Shown here in pieces: positions 49,609 through 61,589 of a stretch of DNA of 64,000 nt. The first letter of the stretch is position 1. Each line of letters opens with the position of its first letter. This DNA comes from Melitaea cinxia (taxonomy: Eukaryota; Arthropoda; Insecta; Lepidoptera; Nymphalidae). The position numbers and the translations under genes were made by a program. The notes beneath the pieces were generated by a model. That model saw only the letters and a list, made by a program, of their open reading frames with translations. It did not search any database and was not told where the DNA came from. The DNA is taken from NCBI RefSeq assembly GCF_905220565.1, contig NC_059422.1, positions 1,438,501 to 1,502,500 of the forward strand, written 5' to 3'.

Positions 49609-50059
49609 GAGGAAAGAGTACCCGAGTTTTTTTTTTTAAAAATAGGTATTTAAATAAAATGTTCCAGTCTCGCTGTATGCCGCCGCCGCGCCACGAGACA
49701 AGAACGGGGCAACTGCAGCTCGGACCGTTTTAGGTATCTAATTATTTACCAAAACAGCATTTCGTGGTCGACTATTTTCTTCCCAAAAACATGCCGTTTT
49801 TTTTATTTTCTTTTTTTGTTCTCGTTTTTGTATATTTTGTTCTCGTTTTTTTCGTATTTTTTTATGAGTGTCTGAAAATGTATAAAAAATTAGGCATTAT
49901 TTCTAATTTTTGAAGACTCCTACTCCCTATGATAATGAGAATATGAAAAACAAAACAAAAATATTTACAAAATTGTTACAAAAATATTTGATCTAGTGTA
50001 GACCAGGCAGAAAACAGTCGACTACGTTTGTATGGAGAAAGAGCCGGTATCCTTACCTC
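49609..50059. mobile_element. TTAA-flanked MITE (piggyBac/Kolobok-type target)
   Basis: 451 bp between TTAA at 49605-49608 and TTAA at 50060-50063. The ends are imperfect inverted repeats, gaggaaagagtacccgag at the left and ccggtatccttacctc at the right. It has a GC-rich core (cgctgtatgccgccgccgcg) and no ORF. TTAA targets are typical of piggyBac and Kolobok. Confidence 0.7.
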
Positions 50060-50084
50060 TTAAGGTTGTCAGATAGTATTATAT

Positions 50085-50165
50085 AGTTATAAGTGTTTTA
50101 AATATTACTATAAAATAAATATCGTCTAACATACACATACGGTCGTCTGTTCCTAAGACTCAAAA
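50085..50165 (-). repeat. Family J SINE tail fragment
   Basis: cacatacggtcgtctgttcc followed by taag, antisense to the J tail. Confidence 0.5.
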
Positions 50166-50500
50166 ACTTACAGTACCATACCACCGAGACGGAAATCTTG
50201 CAAACTGCGCCAACGACAAGACAAAGTCAAATACATATGATATCAAAACGGAACAATCATATTGTCCTCTAAGCACATTCTTACACCACGTAATTATTAT
50301 AATTATCACATTCCCGAGGAAAACAAGTGATTTGTAAGATTTGCAACGATACACAAAAAGAAAGACAAACGCAAACATTAAACAAGCAATGCGTTTCGTG
50401 GGAAATCGTCAATAATATGAACCGTGTCTGGCAGACATTTATTACGTAGATATATCTGTATCTTGAATTCCTTGTAGAAAATTATCCAATTTCATAACGT
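50166..50500. other. Non-coding stretch
   Basis: No gene or repeat recognised. Confidence 0.4.
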
Positions 50501-50504
50501 GATA

Positions 50505-50735
50505 GTTGTTGTCTGTTACGACTAGTAGTTTGCAGTGACCATACGGAGGTTGTGGCTTCGATTCCCGCCTCGAGTCTGGGTGTATGTATATTTATTTATA
50601 CATAAGTATTATTTATAATGTATTTATCCAAAATATATATGTAGCAATATCAGCGGGCTGTTACCTAAGCATTATGTTGCTTACGATAGGAACAGACGAC
50701 CGTGTGTGTATGTTATAGATATTTATTTATTATAT
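50505..50735 (+). mobile_element. Family J SINE, near full length
   Basis: Head gtagtttgcagtgaccatac ... gtggcttcgattcccgcc, then cgagtctgggtgtatgta, gcgggctgttacctaagc and aggaacagacgaccgtgtgt. Confidence 0.7.
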
Positions 50736-50742
50736 TATTTAC

Positions 50743-50837
50743 TAGCTGATGTCCTATGACCTATATTTGCATAACTATTTTTATATAACAACAGGAATTT
50801 TCTGTGTTATAAAAGCTATAACAGAGCCTAACTGCCT

Positions 50838-50844
<7 letters not shown>
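50743..50844 (-). mobile_element. Helitron-like 3' end before the AT array
   Basis: Starts tactagctgatgtcctatga (CTAG at 50743-50746 in this reading); other boundaries are lost in the AT array. Confidence 0.4.
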
Positions 50845-51100
<256 letters not shown>

Positions 51101-51307
51101 GTACGTAATTAAAATATAAAACTCTGAAATCACAAGACAAATTTATGTCAGCTAATCGTATTAAGTAAAAGCATACAACTTCAATATATTATCCTACGGT
51201 TTCCCGGTCAGAGGTGAAATTAATCATTCTCAAAGAAATCTATATAAAAAAAATTATACTAACGTCCATACAGTCAATGTGAGGCGAATGGTAACGGATT
51301 TTTTTTT

Positions 51308-51530
51308 GAGGTACCCGACTGGGAATGTCAACCTTACAGAGGACCATAGACCAATAATAACGCTCTCAAATATTCTGTTCCTGTGGTGAATAAGCTAGTC
51401 AGCGCTAAATAAGGATGCGGGTAAACAACACAGCGGGGGTAGGGTCAGGAACACCTTGTCATATTCACAGTCATCCATAGTCTACTGTGACCTACCAGAT
51501 AACTTGCCATTAGGCAGGTCATTTTTTTGA
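51308..51530 (+). repeat. Family C-like repeat, diverged
   Basis: tacccgactgggaatgtcaa, ccttacagaggacc, ctgttcctgtggtgaataag and gggggtagggtcaggaacac keep the C order. Confidence 0.5.
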
Positions 51531-51557
51531 CACCATAGTGGTCTATGAAAGAAAGAA

Positions 51558-52111
51558 TGGCCAAGTGCGAGTCGGACTCACGCACGAAGTGTTCCGTACC
51601 ATTGACTAAACTAAATATAAATAAATGTTTTGTAAAATATTGAATTGTTGAATAAAACTAAATATTTTGTAAATATTTCAAGCGTTTACCTGGTGCTGAT
51701 TTTAATATCGGGCAAAAAGCGGCAAAAAAATAACTTTTGTTGTATGAGAGCCCCCCCCCCCTAATATTTTTTTTATTATAATATGATTATTTATTATTAA
51801 AGTAAATATACAATTAAGTATTTTGTGAATATTTCAAGTGCCTACCTGTTACCATTAATTGATATCAAGCAAAAATAGGCAAAAATCGCGTTTGTTGTAT
51901 GGGAGCCTCCCTTAAATATTTATTTTATTTTGTTTTTATTATTTGTTGTTATAGCGGCAACAGAAATACATAATTTGTGAAAATATGCAACTGTCTAGCT
52001 ATCGCAGAACATGAGTTACAGCCTAGTGACAGACAGACGGACGGAGAGACAGCGAAGTCTTAGTAACAGGGTCCCGTTTTTACCGGAACGGTTGGTACGG
52101 AACCCTAAAAA
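51558..52111 (+). repeat. Family K element with internal duplication
   Basis: Starts ggccaagtgcgagtcggact ... gttccgtacc and ends ggtacggaaccctaaaaa (inverted tips). Two related internal units start at about 51661 and 51815 (tatttcaagYgYYtacctg, then caaaaaKMggcaaaaa, then tttgttgtatg). No ORF. Confidence 0.65.
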
Positions 52112-52390
52112 GTATTAAAAATTCTTAATTAATAAAAACATTTCAATTACACATCTCTGTATTGTACGATGCGTCTTCATTAATTCTGTACAATTATCAC
52201 GCTACTCAAACAACATGACGGATTCGTTTACAAAAGACATATAATAAAGCCAAAACAATACTAAAACAATCGCATTGTTGAGCAAGAGAACAAGAGACAG
52301 ATAGCAAAGAAAGAGATAGAAAGAAACAATTAATATTTTTTTTTTGACAATGACTTTACGAGTCCACGTTATATTTATGATTGGGAACTA

Positions 52391-52790
52391 TTTTTAACCG
52401 ACTTCCAAAAAAGGAGGAAGTTCTCGACTATTTTTGTTAATGTATTTTACCTTAGAATTTTTAACTGGGTGGGGATTTCAATAATTTTTGTTTTAATCGA
52501 AAGGTGGTGCGTGTCATGTGATTTTATTTGCATTTAATTGTGATCTAACAAGTACTTTTCAAGTAATAACCTGACTATTTTTAACGTATAACTTTACATT
52601 GGGTGTACCGATTTTGATTAATTTTATTTTTATCGATAGCTGGTGCTTGTTTTGTAGCAAAATTTAAATTTAATCGAGATTTGCTAGCTACTATTTGAGT
52701 TATCTTCAACAACGCGTATTTACTTGAATTTTTTAGCCTAATTACGTTGTGTTGCTTGTCTATGTAATTGAAGTGGGTTTTTTTTTCATA
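52391..52790 (+). mobile_element. Family D element, full length, variant 2
   Basis: Starts ttttaaccgacttccaaaaa and ends gtaattgaagtgggtttttt. Core gtgtaccgattttgattaat. Confidence 0.7.
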
Positions 52791-53316
52791 GGAATCATAG
52801 GAAAATTAACGTATAAAAAAAATTGAATTCGGAGTGTTTACAGACAGTCATTTTATGTCTATGCGATGTATGTGTGCGACACTTAAAATAAACTTAGTTA
52901 AGTTAAAAAAAAGAAAAATTAATAACAGTTAAGTTTTTAGGAATATTTAATCTTAGTGTATTAGATATTTAATAATGTATATATAAATTAATAATTTAAC
53001 TCTTAACTAAACAAATACGAGTGAAATCGGAATGAATCACGAGTAAGAGGAGATATTTACATACTATTTTTATTAAAATCGATTAAAACCGACTAAATTA
53101 TATCCTTCGCGTGACAATTAAAAACTTTAAAAAATAAAATAAATACCTAATTATGTATGCACAGCACTAATTAACACAAATACAATTTAATTATTATTTT
53201 ATAAAAAAACAATAGACTCGTACATCCCACATTATTAGATTCGATGTTTATCGCTAAATAAATCGGAAAATTATTCTAATTACACGTTGAGTAGGACTTG
53301 TACACACTAATAGTAA
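52791..53316. other. AT-rich non-coding stretch
   Basis: No gene recognised. Confidence 0.4.
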
Positions 53317-53556
53317 TCTATATGAATAAAAATGAATGTTGCTAAGCGCATAACTTGAGAATGGCTCGGCCGATTCGGCTAATTTATTTTTCCTGTTGCT
53401 CAAGGCCAACGAAAGATTTTCACACTAAAAAAAAATTAACCAATTGATTTTTTTTTGTTGGGTAGTTCATTTCCTGAAAAGGTCTATAGAGTATATAATA
53501 TTTTTGGGCGATTTTTTTCTCAAATTTACGCGGGTAAAACTGCGGGGATCAGGTAG
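53317..53556 (+). mobile_element. Non-autonomous Helitron
   Basis: Starts TCTATATGAATAAAAATGAA after a host A and ends ggggatcagGTAG before T. The 3' CTAG has changed to GTAG. Confidence 0.7.
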
Positions 53557-53678
53557 TATAATATAAAAAAGTATATTTTTCGAAAGCGTATTCACGGCCA
53601 ATTTCAATTTTCTATCATACATAAAATAAATTATAATAAAAATTATTTTTAATGATCACTAACTTCTTAAATAACATA

Positions 53679-54033
53679 ACGCTTCAGCCTGTAATATCAC
53701 AACTACTGGGCCTATGCCCAGCCTCTGCCTCTTTCCCCATGTAGGAGAAGGATCAGAGCTTAATCCACCACGCTGATCCAATGCGGGTTGGCGGATATAT
53801 TCCCTACTACGAGTAACGATCGCTATCAGGTGTACATGATAACAACCGGGACCGAGGGCTTAACGTGCTCTCCGAGGCACGGTGGGGAAACCCACAAGGA
53901 CTGCACAAACACCCAGACCACGGCAAACACCTGTATGGCCAATACAAATGTTTGTCATGAGCGGGGATCGAACCCGCCAACCGCCAACGCAACAGGTATA
54001 TTCCATGGCTGTAACCGTTGAACCAACGCGGCG
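53679..54033 (-). mobile_element. Full-length SINE-B with 14-bp target duplication
   Basis: 355 bp, antisense, from cgcttcagcctgtaatatca to ttgaaccaacgcggcg. It is flanked by tcttaaataacata at 53665-53678 and 54034-54047, the best-defined B copy in the window. A small duplication (gcctatgcccagcc) sits near its 3' end. Confidence 0.92.
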
Positions 54034-54068
54034 TCTTAAATAACATATACTAAATTAATTTTACACTT

Positions 54069-54175
54069 GAGCTTCAGCCTGTAATATCCCACTACTGGGC
54101 ATAGGCCTCTTTCCCCATGTAGGAGAATGATCAGAGCTTAATCCACCACGCTGCTCCAATGCGGGTTGGCGGATA
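54069..54175 (-). mobile_element. 5'-truncated SINE-B with 10-bp target duplication
   Basis: Only the last 107 bp of B, flanked by ttttacactt at 54059-54068 and 54176-54185. It shows that B copies are 5'-truncated on insertion, as LINE products are. Confidence 0.9.
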
Positions 54176-54185
54176 TTTTACACTT

Positions 54186-55144
54186 AATTTTTTATAAATA
54201 AAGTTACAAGCAACGCAAATTATCATCAAAACACGATATAAACAAAGGGCATCCAAAATCTTTATTTTTAATGAATTTATTGTAGGTTAGTTAATTTTAA
54301 TTTTTATAATATTTATAAATAATATAATTTATATAAATATTGTATGTTATTTTTTTTTATCTTACAGTCACGCCTAATCTATTACTTTTATTAATTCTCA
54401 TTGTTCGTATGTACTAGTCCTAATAACCACAGAGGTCAGATGGCAATCGCTGCGCTAAAACTCTCAAAATTAGGTTAAAACTATAAACAAGGTGAGGTCG
54501 AAATTTACATTAGAAAAGGAAACGTTTATTATATCTAAGTACCAAAATAATTCGTTTGTGAGATCAAAATAATCTGTTTTTATTTTCCACCTTAAGTTAC
54601 ATTCACAAAAAAAAAGCAAAAAATACAATAATATGGAACATTACATTTTCATAAAGATCACAGACGTGGCTAAGCCCCTACAATTGGCCGTAATATAATA
54701 TTTTAAAGTTTATATTACTCGATGTAACTTAACCTTGTGTTGGCTAATAAATTACGAAATTAATTCATTAAGAATATGATTTAAAATCTGTGCATCAAAT
54801 AAACTAATCCTAATAATCCATCTTGAAACAATCTCGACTTGCAATTAACGTATAATAAACCAGAACTATAATATAACTATAAAAATGATTACGAAAAAAA
54901 CATTTCTCACGATTCTAAAATTGTCTACAAATTCATTCTAAAATGATATTTGCGAAAGAATGAGGATAATTTACTTAATTATATCCAGTGTCACAATATT
55001 TTGATGGGTAAAAGATGAAGAGCGTCTTACAAAAAATATTTACTTGTCAAAATTATATATTTGCAATGTGAAAATTAAACAAACAATTATTAAAAAAAAT
55101 ATCATTCTATTTCCTGGATGATATGATTAAATTTATAACAATAT
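54186..55144. other. AT-rich non-coding stretch
   Basis: No gene recognised. Confidence 0.4.
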
Positions 55145-55400
55145 TAGCTGGGGTCAGCAAAGGTTGTTTTGCCATATATTATGTTATAATACCCCTTTAT
55201 TTCCCGATTCTCAGACCTACCCGATATGCACAGAAAATTTCATATAATCGGTCCAGCCGTTTCGGAGGAGTATTGTAACTAATATTGTGACACGAGAATT
55301 TTATGATTACATAAGATACTAGCTGCTGCCCGCGACGTCGTCTGCGTGAACGCTATACAGCATCAAAAATACCTACGATTATACCTTTTAAAATAACATT
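55145..55400 (-). mobile_element. Two Helitron-like fragments
   Basis: 55145-55318: tagctggggtcagcaaaggt, ccgattctcagacctacccg, ggtccagccgtttcggagga. The same element in plus orientation is at 61.73-62.01 kb. From 55319: CTAGctgctgcccgcgacgt, a second 3' end. Confidence 0.55.
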
Positions 55401-55419
55401 CATTTACCCGTTGTTAAAG

Positions 55420-55612
55420 TTTATGGTAGTAACCGGGACCGACAGCTTAGCGTGCTCTCCGAGGCACGGTGGGGAGATAACAAGGACAGATATCCAAACT
55501 GGAAAAAAAAATTTGTACTCGTCAAACAAATGAACATCGGGACTCAAATCTGCAAACCACTGATGTGTAGATGCCGACACAGTACACACACTACTATAGC
55601 GGGGCGGTTGTT
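55420..55612 (-). mobile_element. SINE with B body and alternative head
   Basis: gtaaccgggaccgacagctt, cgtgctctccgaggcacggt, then the head in reverse (cactactatagcggggcgg). Confidence 0.55.
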
Positions 55613-55755
55613 TCAAATATAGGAATATTTTAACTTTTAAATGTAATGGTAATCGTTCTATGGAGGTAACTCCAGACGCATGTCGGAACCTACACGTACA
55701 CGTTTCATCTTCATTTTAATTAAATGTTTTGATGTTGAGATGAGAAAATTAAATG

Positions 55756-56075
55756 GCTTCAGCCTGTAATATCCCACTGTTGGGAATAGGCCTCTTTGCC
55801 CATGTAGGAGAAGGATCCGAGCTTAATCCACTACGCTACTCCAATACGGCTTAGCGGATCCCTACTATGAGTAACGATCGCTATCAGGTGTGCATGATAA
55901 CAACCGAGATCGACGGCTTAACTTGCTTTCCGAGGCACGGTGGGGAGACCCCACAAAAACTGCACACATCTGTATGGCCAATACAAATGTTTATCATATT
56001 CGAGGATCGAATCCGCAACGCTAGCGCAACAGCCACAAACCGGTGCTAAGTCCGTTGCGCCAACGCGTCGTCGCG
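55756..56075 (-). mobile_element. SINE-B, near full length
   Basis: Antisense from ggcttcagcctgtaatatcc to cgttgcgccaacgcgtcg. Confidence 0.8.
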
Positions 56076-56655
56076 AGAGAATTCAAATGCAGTTTTATTT
56101 TACTAATGTAGGAAATTAGTGTACACATAATTAGCTCTAGCGGAAGCAGCACATTGGGGTGATGGCTAATTATAATATTAATCGCATTTAACACGCATGA
56201 ATATCAACTTTTTTTAATTGCATGCCAGTTTTGACAGGACAAAAATGCATATGCAAATTATAACCGAACAACCGGTGTTTGGGTTTCAATAAATAATTGT
56301 GTGAAATACAATGAAAAAAAAAATGTCTATGGTTATTCAGAGAATTAGATAACTTTGGACAAGTTGAACAGTGGATGAATTTTTATGTAAAAAATATTTT
56401 ACAAGGTAAAGGTGTTTTTTTAAATTTCAACAGATCATTAAACATTATACATATTCACAATTCACAACTTAAGAACTAAATATTTACAGATAGTTTTGGT
56501 ATAAATCATGTCCGCGTGGAATCGTGCCAAGAATGCTGGCAGCTTTACCCCGTTGAATCGCTATGCCGATTCTCTGGGCAAAAAATGCACTAGCCCTCTT
56601 GTCACCAGTGGAGGCAATAAGCCGCGGAGTTAGTTAGCTGTCAGGTAAAGTTGGT
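56076..56655. other. Non-coding stretch
   Basis: No gene recognised. Confidence 0.4.
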
Positions 56656-56664
56656 ATTTTAATG

Positions 56665-56914
56665 TCGCTTCAGCCTGTAATATCCCACTATTGGGCATAG
56701 GCCTCTTTCCCCATCTAGGAGAAGGATCAGAGCTTAATCCACCACGCTGCTCCAAGGCAGGTTAGAAGATATACTATGAGTAACTATCGCTATCGACGGC
56801 TTAATCTGGTCTCCGAGGCACGATGGCGAGACCCACAAGGACTGCACAAACCACCGCAACCTCCAACGTAACAGACACAACCCATGGCTGTGACCGTTGC
56901 GCCAACCCGGTGTC
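56665..56914 (-). mobile_element. SINE-B with internal deletion and 9-bp target duplication
   Basis: Flanked by attttaatg at 56656-56664 and 56915-56923. About 100 bp of the body is missing compared with the 53.7 kb copy. Confidence 0.85.
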
Positions 56915-57234
56915 ATTTTAATGATTGCTGATGATTTTTATATTAATTAAGACTATTATAAAATGCCATACAATTTTCGTATTAATTTCTAACAAGTTAA
57001 CAAAGGAAAGATAGAAAACGCAATTAAAATCCACGTTTTTCTAATGTATTGGAGAAAAAGTTAGAAGTCTTGAGTTTGGCATCAGTCTATGGTATTATTT
57101 TCGGTCTATTTAGTCAATATTAGATACTGTCACAGTTTGTGAGCGTCTTACTTCAAGGCTTAAGGCATATATCTAAGAAGAGATTGTTGGACTTACACAA
57201 AGACTTGCTGTGTCGCACTGTTTAATCCGCGTTA

Positions 57235-57365
57235 ATTTGTAAAGCCTATTGCATTCCGAGGTAAATGGACTATCCAGCACAATTTTTTTCTAATTGAAGA
57301 CAATAGTTCCTGAAATTAGCGCGTTCAAACAAACGATCTCTTCAGGTTTATAATACATACCTAAT
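57235..57365 (-). repeat. Helitron-like fragment
   Basis: ttcctgaaattagcgcgttc and aaacaaacgatctcttcagg; similar to the 24.6 kb Helitron interior. Confidence 0.4.
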
Positions 57366-57608
57366 AAAAACTACCTAATCTAATTATTCTTATCTTTATT
57401 TATAAACACTTAACATTCAATGGCTTCTATCGTGAATCCGATGTGGGGGTTCAAAATACACACAACAATAAACATCCAAATCAGTACAAACATCTGCAAT
57501 TTTGAGACCGGTTGTTACGACTGCACCAGTGTTTCTTCAACATCAATATTATCAAAGTTTTTGAGACAGATTTTACACAGAGACTACTTGTTGCCTACTC
57601 TATTGCTT

Positions 57609-57712
57609 ACGCTTCAGCCTGTAATATCCCACTGCTGGGTATAGGCCTCTTTACATAGAGATGTAGGAGAAGGATCAGTGCTTAATCCACCACACTGCAC
57701 TAATGCGGATTA
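57609..57712 (-). mobile_element. SINE-B 3' end fragment
   Basis: cgcttcagcctgtaatatcc to taatccaccacactgcacta. Confidence 0.75.
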
Positions 57713-57779
57713 TTTAAATGTTTTTTTTTAAGTAGGTAGTAGATGAAATTTTATGTTACTAGAATCTTTTAAATATAAC

Positions 57780-57945
57780 GCCTAACACTCAACAGCCTAA
57801 AATTTACTCTTAGTGTCGGGAAACTCACGCAAATATGCACAAATGCCTATATGCCATATACAAATGTTTGCTATGAGCGAGGATCGAACCCACGGCCATC
57901 AGTGCAACAGCCAACGCTGTGAACGCTGCGTCAACGCGTCGTCAC
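57780..57945 (-). mobile_element. SINE-B 5' half
   Basis: gtcgggaaactcacgc, tacaaatgtttgctatgagc, gaggatcgaacccacggcca, gcgtcaacgcgtcgtc. Confidence 0.7.
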
Positions 57946-58514
57946 CGAGTTTCGCTGTTTTGTCGCAACGCTAAATACGCGTCCAGTATGGATTGGGGGT
58001 CCAACGGCCAACTTCCGTAATATTATTATATATATCTATCTATAAGCTAATATATATGAGTGAATTCAAAAGTTGTAATCTACTAATGTAAAACAATCCC
58101 TAAGGATACGCTTTTAGACTGATAAATCCTATCAGCAAGTTTTTTTTTTTTTATAAGTTTTAACATCCATGGGCTCTTAAGTGTCCATGCCTTTTTTATT
58201 TACATTTTAATTTTCAAAGCGTTGAGGCGTATTATTTGCATTTATCGCGAACTTTAGTTCTCTAATACCTATCTGCAAGTCTGCCGTATAACCATCATCA
58301 ACAACCGGCAACAGGCACTGAGAATGGTTAGGTTTAACCCAATGACCTAAATTTGAGTAGGAAATTTAAAAACCACAAAATATAATTATGTAATTTATGT
58401 GTTAATGTGTATTGGTTTCCTTTATGAAATAATAGCGATAAGTTTACGTGTGGTTGAGATTGTGGGTCTGTGTGTTTGGTGTTACGTATTATTATATAGT
58501 TGATATAGATGTGT
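57946..58514. other. Non-coding stretch
   Basis: Poly-T at 58140-58153; no gene recognised. Confidence 0.4.
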
Positions 58515-58740
58515 GTGTATTTCATTCAAATATTACTAATTTTGTACCAAAACACAGTTTATATATTATTATCAAAAGAGTATTTTCGGAGTTTCTTGCC
58601 GATTCTTCTCTGAAAAATTTACATTCCAAATCGCTTCACGGTTATAGCTTCACTTTTAATAATCACTTTAAAATTATATTTTGTAAAATGACGATACGAA
58701 AGTGCTTTTGAAGCCTATTTGAATAATATTGTTTTTGATT
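58515..58740 (+). repeat. Family G tail, sense
   Basis: gtaccaaaacacagtttata, gagtttcttgccgattcttc, gaagcctatttgaataatat. Confidence 0.7.
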
Positions 58741-58783
58741 TTAATTTATTTAGGCTTTAAAAATGTAATATTTATATCGATAC

Positions 58784-58850
58784 TAGCTAACTCGGCAAAC
58801 GTTATCTTGCCGCTAAACGCTATTTAAAAATAGCCAAATCATAATAAAAT
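58784..58850 (-). repeat. Helitron-like 3' end fragment
   Basis: CTAGctaactcggcaaacgt, diverged version of the 33.6 kb end. Confidence 0.4.
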
Positions 58851-58971
58851 AAAATATAAATAAATTATCTAAAAATTAAACACAGAAAAATTAGGCCTGG
58901 ACTACCCTTAACATTTAGGGGGATGAAAAATAGATGTTGTTCTACTACAAACACCGCGACACGTGATTTTT

Positions 58972-59158
58972 TTTTATGTCACTAGGTCGGCAAACAAGCG
59001 TACGGCTCTCTGGTCACCTTATTCACCAACAGGAACACAATACTGCTTGAAAACAGTATTATTTAGCTGTGATGTTCTGTAAGGTCGAGGTAGGACCCCA
59101 GTCGGGCTGCTCCATATTTTGAGCAGGAAATTCCTGCTGTGCCCTACCTCAGTTAATT
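58972..59158 (-). repeat. Family C repeat with internal deletion
   Basis: caaacaagcgtacggctc jumps straight to tctggtcaccttattcacc, losing about 100 bp present in the 60.1 kb copy. The junction lies at a short shared gctct. Confidence 0.8.
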
Positions 59159-59169
59159 TATAGAATTTT

Positions 59170-59362
59170 ATATATTATATTAAATGAGTAACTGCGGAAT
59201 TTTTGCTGCAAAATCTACATTCCGAATCGGTGGTAGCTTCATAATATACTTTTTTAATCCACTTACGCGACGTAAAGGGTAATTGTGTTTATCAGTCTAT
59301 GTTTTTAAAGAATAATTCTTGTAAGCTTAATTGAATAAAGAGATTTTCGATTTTAATGGGAA
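59170..59362 (+). repeat. Family G tail, sense
   Basis: gcggaatttttgctgcaaaa, ctacattccgaatcggtggt, ttgaataaagagattttcga. Confidence 0.7.
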
Positions 59363-59568
59363 TTATCTGTTTTTAAAATGTTTTACAACATTTTATTTCA
59401 AAATTATTCTTTATAGATTTGTATATTTTTTTTGGATTGATCTTTTTACTGACAAATAGTTTTTATAGATCATGTGTTGAGCATGTGTAGGTATGTGTTG
59501 TGTTTTTGACACCCGACACAAAGTTTTCATGATACTAATGTGATGTATTTATTAACATAATCTTTATA

Positions 59569-59690
59569 TTTATTTTATTTATTTACGAAACTTTATTGCA
59601 CACAAAAAAAGTACATTTTAGAACGATTAGAAACAAAAACAAATAATGTATGCAAAGACGGCCTTTTTAAAAAAAAAGCGTAGCAACGCG
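59569..59690 (-). repeat. Non-LTR 3' tail
   Basis: In reverse: aaggccgtctttgcatac, then gtgtgcaataaagtttcgta and an (AAAT)n tail, matching the 3' end style of the 13.1-16.0 kb element. Confidence 0.55.
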
Positions 59691-59699
59691 CGCAGGGTA

Positions 59700-60124
59700 C
59701 AACTAGTATTACATACATATAAAAATGAAATAAATTAATATCTTTATACTCGTTATTAAAATAATTGCTAATTAAAACAAAATTTTAGTAGCATCACGTT
59801 AGTTTTAATTGATTTTTTATTTTTATTTCATAACGCAATACATGCATGATGCATATTACTCGAATAAATAATGTTTTATTTTGTATTTCCTTCTTTTTTA
59901 CAAGTAATAATTACAATAATTATGTACTAAATTCAGTGTTTATATTCAAAAGAATCTAATAGCTAAAGCATATTATTCGGTTCAAGATTAAATCGATGAT
60001 AAAGATGTGTGTTAGTGGGCGCTGTATGTCATTCAAGAGATGACTTGATGTAATTAAACACAGTTCATTATAAGAAGTAATTACGGAGTCTCTTACCAAT
60101 TCTTCTTGCAGTTCTTTTTTTTAT
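59700..60124. other. AT-rich non-coding stretch
   Basis: A 30-bp family G remnant at 60083-60112; no gene. Confidence 0.4.
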
Positions 60125-60412
60125 TTTATTTTTATATCACTAGGTCGGCAAACAAGCGTACGGCTCACCTGATAGTAAGAGATTATCGTACCTTATAGAC
60201 GCCTGCAACACCAGAAGCATCGCAAGCGCGTTGTCGACCCAATCCCCAATCCCCCCAGGAGCTCTGGTCACCTTACTCACCAACAGGAACACAATACTGT
60301 TTGAAAACAGTATTATTTAGCTGTGATTTTCTGTAAGGTCGAGGTACTTCCCCAGTCGGGCTGCTCCATATTTTGAGCAGGAAATTCCTGCTGTGCCCTA
60401 CCTTAGTTAAAC
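60125..60412 (-). repeat. Family C repeat, longest copy
   Basis: Reference copy: ggtcggcaaacaagcgtacg, ccccaggagctctggtcacc, aggaacacaatactgtttga, ttctgtaaggtcgaggtact, gagcaggaaattcctgctgt, cctaccttagtta. Confidence 0.8.
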
Positions 60413-61015
60413 ACAACAATACAACATTACAATCAGTGGTTCACATTAACTTTATTTTTTTAAAACAGTTAAATATTGAATTGGTTATTGACGATTCAAA
60501 TTTTCAAACCCCCAAGCCACCACACAAAGCCAACTTGAAAATTTTTAATTTCGATTTTGATCATGGGTTCTAAGTGCAATTTCAAAATATGCGACCGGCA
60601 TTGTGACATTATCATTATAGTACTTTGCCGGCTGCGCGATCTGTGCGCGCTTGTCGGCACACACTTATTTTGAATGCAATAGACAGTGGGTATAAATTGA
60701 GGAATGGTCTGATTTTGTATGTAAAATGTTTGGTGATGGAAATTCTGTTGTAAGTACAGTGTTATACATAAAACAATTTGTAAAGTGTCTGTGAAATGCT
60801 GGACAATTTTTATATTTTTACCCACATATGTTGATAATTTCTCATTTTATGGACTGTGTGTTTTCAATGAGAAAATAAATATTTTTTAAACCAATATGTC
60901 AAAACATAAAAGTACTAAATTAAAATCACTAAAAATTTACAGTATGTATGTATGTATATGTTTAATTATTTGAATATTTATAGTAAATTTGTTGTAACTT
61001 ATACACCTATGCTGA
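60413..61015. other. AT-rich non-coding stretch
   Basis: A TATA-like gtataaattgag at 60689 is isolated; no gene recognised. Confidence 0.35.
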
Positions 61016-61178
61016 CGCTAGACCATTTCCTTTGCCCTAAGGTTGCCTGGAAGAGATCGCTTTTTAGCGATAAGGCCGCCCTTTGTACCCAATGAATATA
61101 TTAATATTTTTCTTTCATTGCTATGTATCATTTCTGTTTTTGGTGTACAATAAAGTGTATTATTATTATTAATTTAAT
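61016..61178 (+). repeat. Non-LTR 3'UTR with hairpin
   Basis: gccctaaggttgcctggaag, hairpin atcgct-ttt-tagcgat near 61054-61068, aaggccgccctttgtaccc, gtgtacaataaagtgtatta and an (ATT)n tail. Related in layout to 15890-16025. Confidence 0.65.
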
Positions 61179-61213
61179 TAGCACGTAGCGATTCAATGTA
61201 GCGATGATCATAT

Positions 61214-61452
61214 TAAAAAAAATCGGCTTACAAGGTGGTCCAAAAAATAGTCAAGTAAATATGAATTACTAGAGGTAACTCATAAAGTACTTGTCAGATT
61301 TCGATTAAATTTAAATGGGACTACATGGTAAGGTCCACCTTTCAATTACAAATAAAAACATCATAATTGGACCACGAAATAAAAAGTTATGAGGTAACGC
61401 ATAAAAAATACAGTCGAATGGAAATTCTCCTCCTGTTTGAAATCGGTTCATT
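61214..61452 (-). repeat. Family D element, diverged
   Basis: aaatcggcttacaaggtggt at one end and aattctcctcctgtttgaaa at the other; core aatgggactacatggtaagg. Confidence 0.6.
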
Positions 61453-61589
61453 ACAGTAATAATTATCGTCTAGATATCATTACATAGTATAAAATAAAGT
61501 CGTTTCCCGTTGTCTGATTTTGATGCGGTTTTCTTCAGTAAATAGAGTGATTCCAGAGGAAGGTTTATATGTATAATGCTTAATATAGA

